Assembly (NCBI RefSeq): GCF_903643065.1
Contig: NZ_CAHJWX010000084.1
Coordinates: 1 to 7,235, forward strand
From: Sphingomonas bacterium
GTDB lineage: Bacteria; Pseudomonadota; Alphaproteobacteria; Sphingomonadales; Sphingomonadaceae
Direction: 5' to 3'
DNA length: 7,235 nt
Shown here: positions 5,954-7,235 of the stretch, in pieces
Layout of the letters: every line of letters begins with the position of its first letter
Position numbering within the stretch: position 1 is the first letter of the stretch
Made by a program: the position numbers and the translations under genes
Notes under the pieces: generated by a model
Database searches by the model: none
Told to the model about the DNA's origin: nothing
What the model saw: only the letters and a program-made list of their open reading frames with translations

Positions 5954-7235
5954 CTTGATCGAGATGCCCTTGATGTGCATGAATTTGAGCAGGCCCTCGA
6001 CGCCGAAATCCTTGCCGAAGCCGGATTTCTTGTAGCCACCCACCGGCGCGATGATGTCGTTGACGCCGAACTGGTTGACCCAGACCGATCCGGCCTTGAT
6101 CGCCTTGCTCGCCCGCATCGCCGTCGCCAGATCGCGCGTGTAGAGCGCGGCGCCGAGCCCGTAATCGCAATGCTCGGCCAGCTCCAGCGCCTCGTCCAGG
6201 CCCTCGAACGGCTGGATGGCGAGCACCGGGCCGAACACTTCCTGCTCGATGATCGGATTGTCCACGGCCAGCTTGTCGACCAGCGTGGGCTCGAAATAAT
6301 AGCCGTCGCGATCGGCGATCGCGGCGCCGCCGGTCAGGATCTCGGCGCCGGCGTCGACGCCCTTGCCCAGAATGTTCGTGATCCGGTCGCGCTGCTTCAA
6401 CGACAGGATCGGCGCCAGCGTCGTCCGCTTCGACCAGGTCGGCCCCGCGACCGTGCCGCCGACGCGCTGGCCGACCTTCTCGATCATCTCGTCCGCGACG
6501 CCGCGCGCGACCACCAGCCTCGTCCCGGCATAGCAGATCTGGCCGGCGTTGCGCACCACCGAGCTGGCGATGATGCCCGCCGCCGCGTCCAGATCGGCGT
6601 CGGCGAACACGATCTGCGGCCCCTTGCCGCCCATTTCCAGCGAGACCGGCTTGGGCCCCGACAGCGCGGCGTCGGCCATCACCTGCCGGCCCGTCGCGGT
6701 CGAGCCGGTGAAGGCGACATAGTCGACCTGCGGATGGGTGACGAGGGCATGACCCGTCTCGGGGCCGGTGCCGACCAAGACGGCGAGCTGGTCGGCGGGC
6801 AGGCCGGCCTCGATCGCCAGCTGCGCGACCCGCTTCATCGAATAAGAGGTGAACTCGGACGGCTTGAGCAGTACCGCGTTGCCCGCCGCCAGCGCCGGCG
6901 CGATCTTCGTCGTCGCGAGCAGCATCGGCACGTTCCACGGCGAGATGCAGGCGACGACGCCATAGGGCTCGCGCACGCCCAAGCTCCAGACATCGGCAGC
7001 CGACGCGTAGACCTCGCCCTCGATCTTGTCGATCAACTCGCCATAATAGCGGATGATCGCGACCGTCACCGGGATGTCGCGGGTGGCGACCTCCGTCGCG
7101 AGGCGCGTCGACACCAGCGATTCCAGCTCGACCAACTCGTCGGCATGCGCCGCGACCAGATCGGCCCAGCGGCGGAACACCTGCGCGCGCTGCCGCGGCG
7201 GCGCGTCGGCCCAGGCGCCCGATGCATGCGCGCGG
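5942..7235 (-). CDS. NAD(P)-dependent aldehyde dehydrogenase (N-terminus outside window)
   Basis: This enzyme oxidises an aldehyde to a carboxylic acid with NAD(P)+. About 430 residues are visible of a usual 480-500. The frame continues past the GTG at 7180 to the right edge, reading W-A-D-A-P-P-R-Q-R-A-Q-V-F-R-R-W-A-D as in the family, so that GTG is internal. Counting from it as residue 1, key residues are N83 (PWNVP), K106 and E109 (KPSEFT), the GSTATG loop (159-164), general base E182 (EMGGK), nucleophile C216 (GQICYAGTR), and E314 and F316 (EVFGPV). The N83-E182 and E182-C216 gaps, 99 and 34, equal those of human ALDH2 (N169, E268, C302). The glutamate in KPSE favours NAD+. All catalytic residues are intact. 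The aldehyde cannot be read from the sequence. The gene converges on the small secreted protein gene and belongs to a different transcript. Confidence 0.95.
   Translation of the reverse strand, partial: RAHASGAWADAPPRQRAQVFRRWADLVAAHADELVELESLVSTRLATEVATRDIPVTVAIIRYYGELIDKIEGEVYASAADVWSLGVREPYGVVACISPWNVPMLLATTKIAPALAAGNAVLLKPSEFTSYSMKRVAQLAIEAGLPADQLAVLVGTGPETGHALVTHPQVDYVAFTGSTATGRQVMADAALSGPKPVSLEMGGKGPQIVFADADLDAAAGIIASSVVRNAGQICYAGTRLVVARGVADEMIEKVGQRVGGTVAGPTWSKRTTLAPILSLKQRDRITNILGKGVDAGAEILTGGAAIADRDGYYFEPTLVDKLAVDNPIIEQEVFGPVLAIQPFEGLDEALELAEHCDYGLGAALYTRDLATAMRASKAIKAGSVWVNQFGVNDIIAPVGGYKKSGFGKDFGVEGLLKFMHIKGISIKMTA

Noticed and set aside
5562..6938. Minus-strand open frame (458 codons) overlapping the aldehyde dehydrogenase and the small secreted gene
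   Set aside because: Arg/Gly-rich shadow in another frame of the dehydrogenase; the real frame carries all catalytic residues.

Overview
The window is GC-rich and densely coded, with no RNA genes, insertion sequences, CRISPR repeats or phage-type genes that I can see. Composition, frequent GTG starts and a large TonB-dependent receptor with a Gln/Ala/Pro-rich N-terminal linker all suggest an alphaproteobacterium, most likely a sphingomonad. That placement is inference; no rRNA or other taxonomic marker is present.

Layout: (1) 1-1138 (+) holds the 3' part of a YceI-family periplasmic lipid/isoprenoid-binding protein, followed after 4 bases by a four-helix cytochrome b561. (2) 1139-1332 is an intergenic stretch and leader, with a GC-rich hairpin at its start and a strong ribosome-binding site at its end that could pair with an upstream anti-Shine-Dalgarno segment. 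(3) 1333-3873 (+) is a complete TonB-dependent outer-membrane receptor, followed 6 bases after its stop by a terminator-like hairpin. (4) 3986-4867 (+) is an NmrA-like NAD(P)-binding atypical short-chain dehydrogenase. (5) 4969-5882 (+) is a two-gene unit: an unrecognised six-helix membrane protein overlapping, by a GTGA junction, a small secreted two-cysteine protein. (6) 5892-5918 is a perfect 12-bp hairpin between convergent genes. (7) 5942-7235 (-) is an aldehyde dehydrogenase whose N-terminus lies beyond the right edge.

Working together: YceI plus b561 is a recurring envelope redox pair, comparable to E. coli yceI/yceJ. The receptor, NmrA-like protein and aldehyde dehydrogenase would fit uptake and oxidation of an organic substrate, but terminator-like structures and opposite strands separate them, so one pathway is not established. 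Nothing here is clearly a new defence, mobile or signalling system. The least explained items are the 4969-5882 gene pair and the possible folded leader of the receptor gene.
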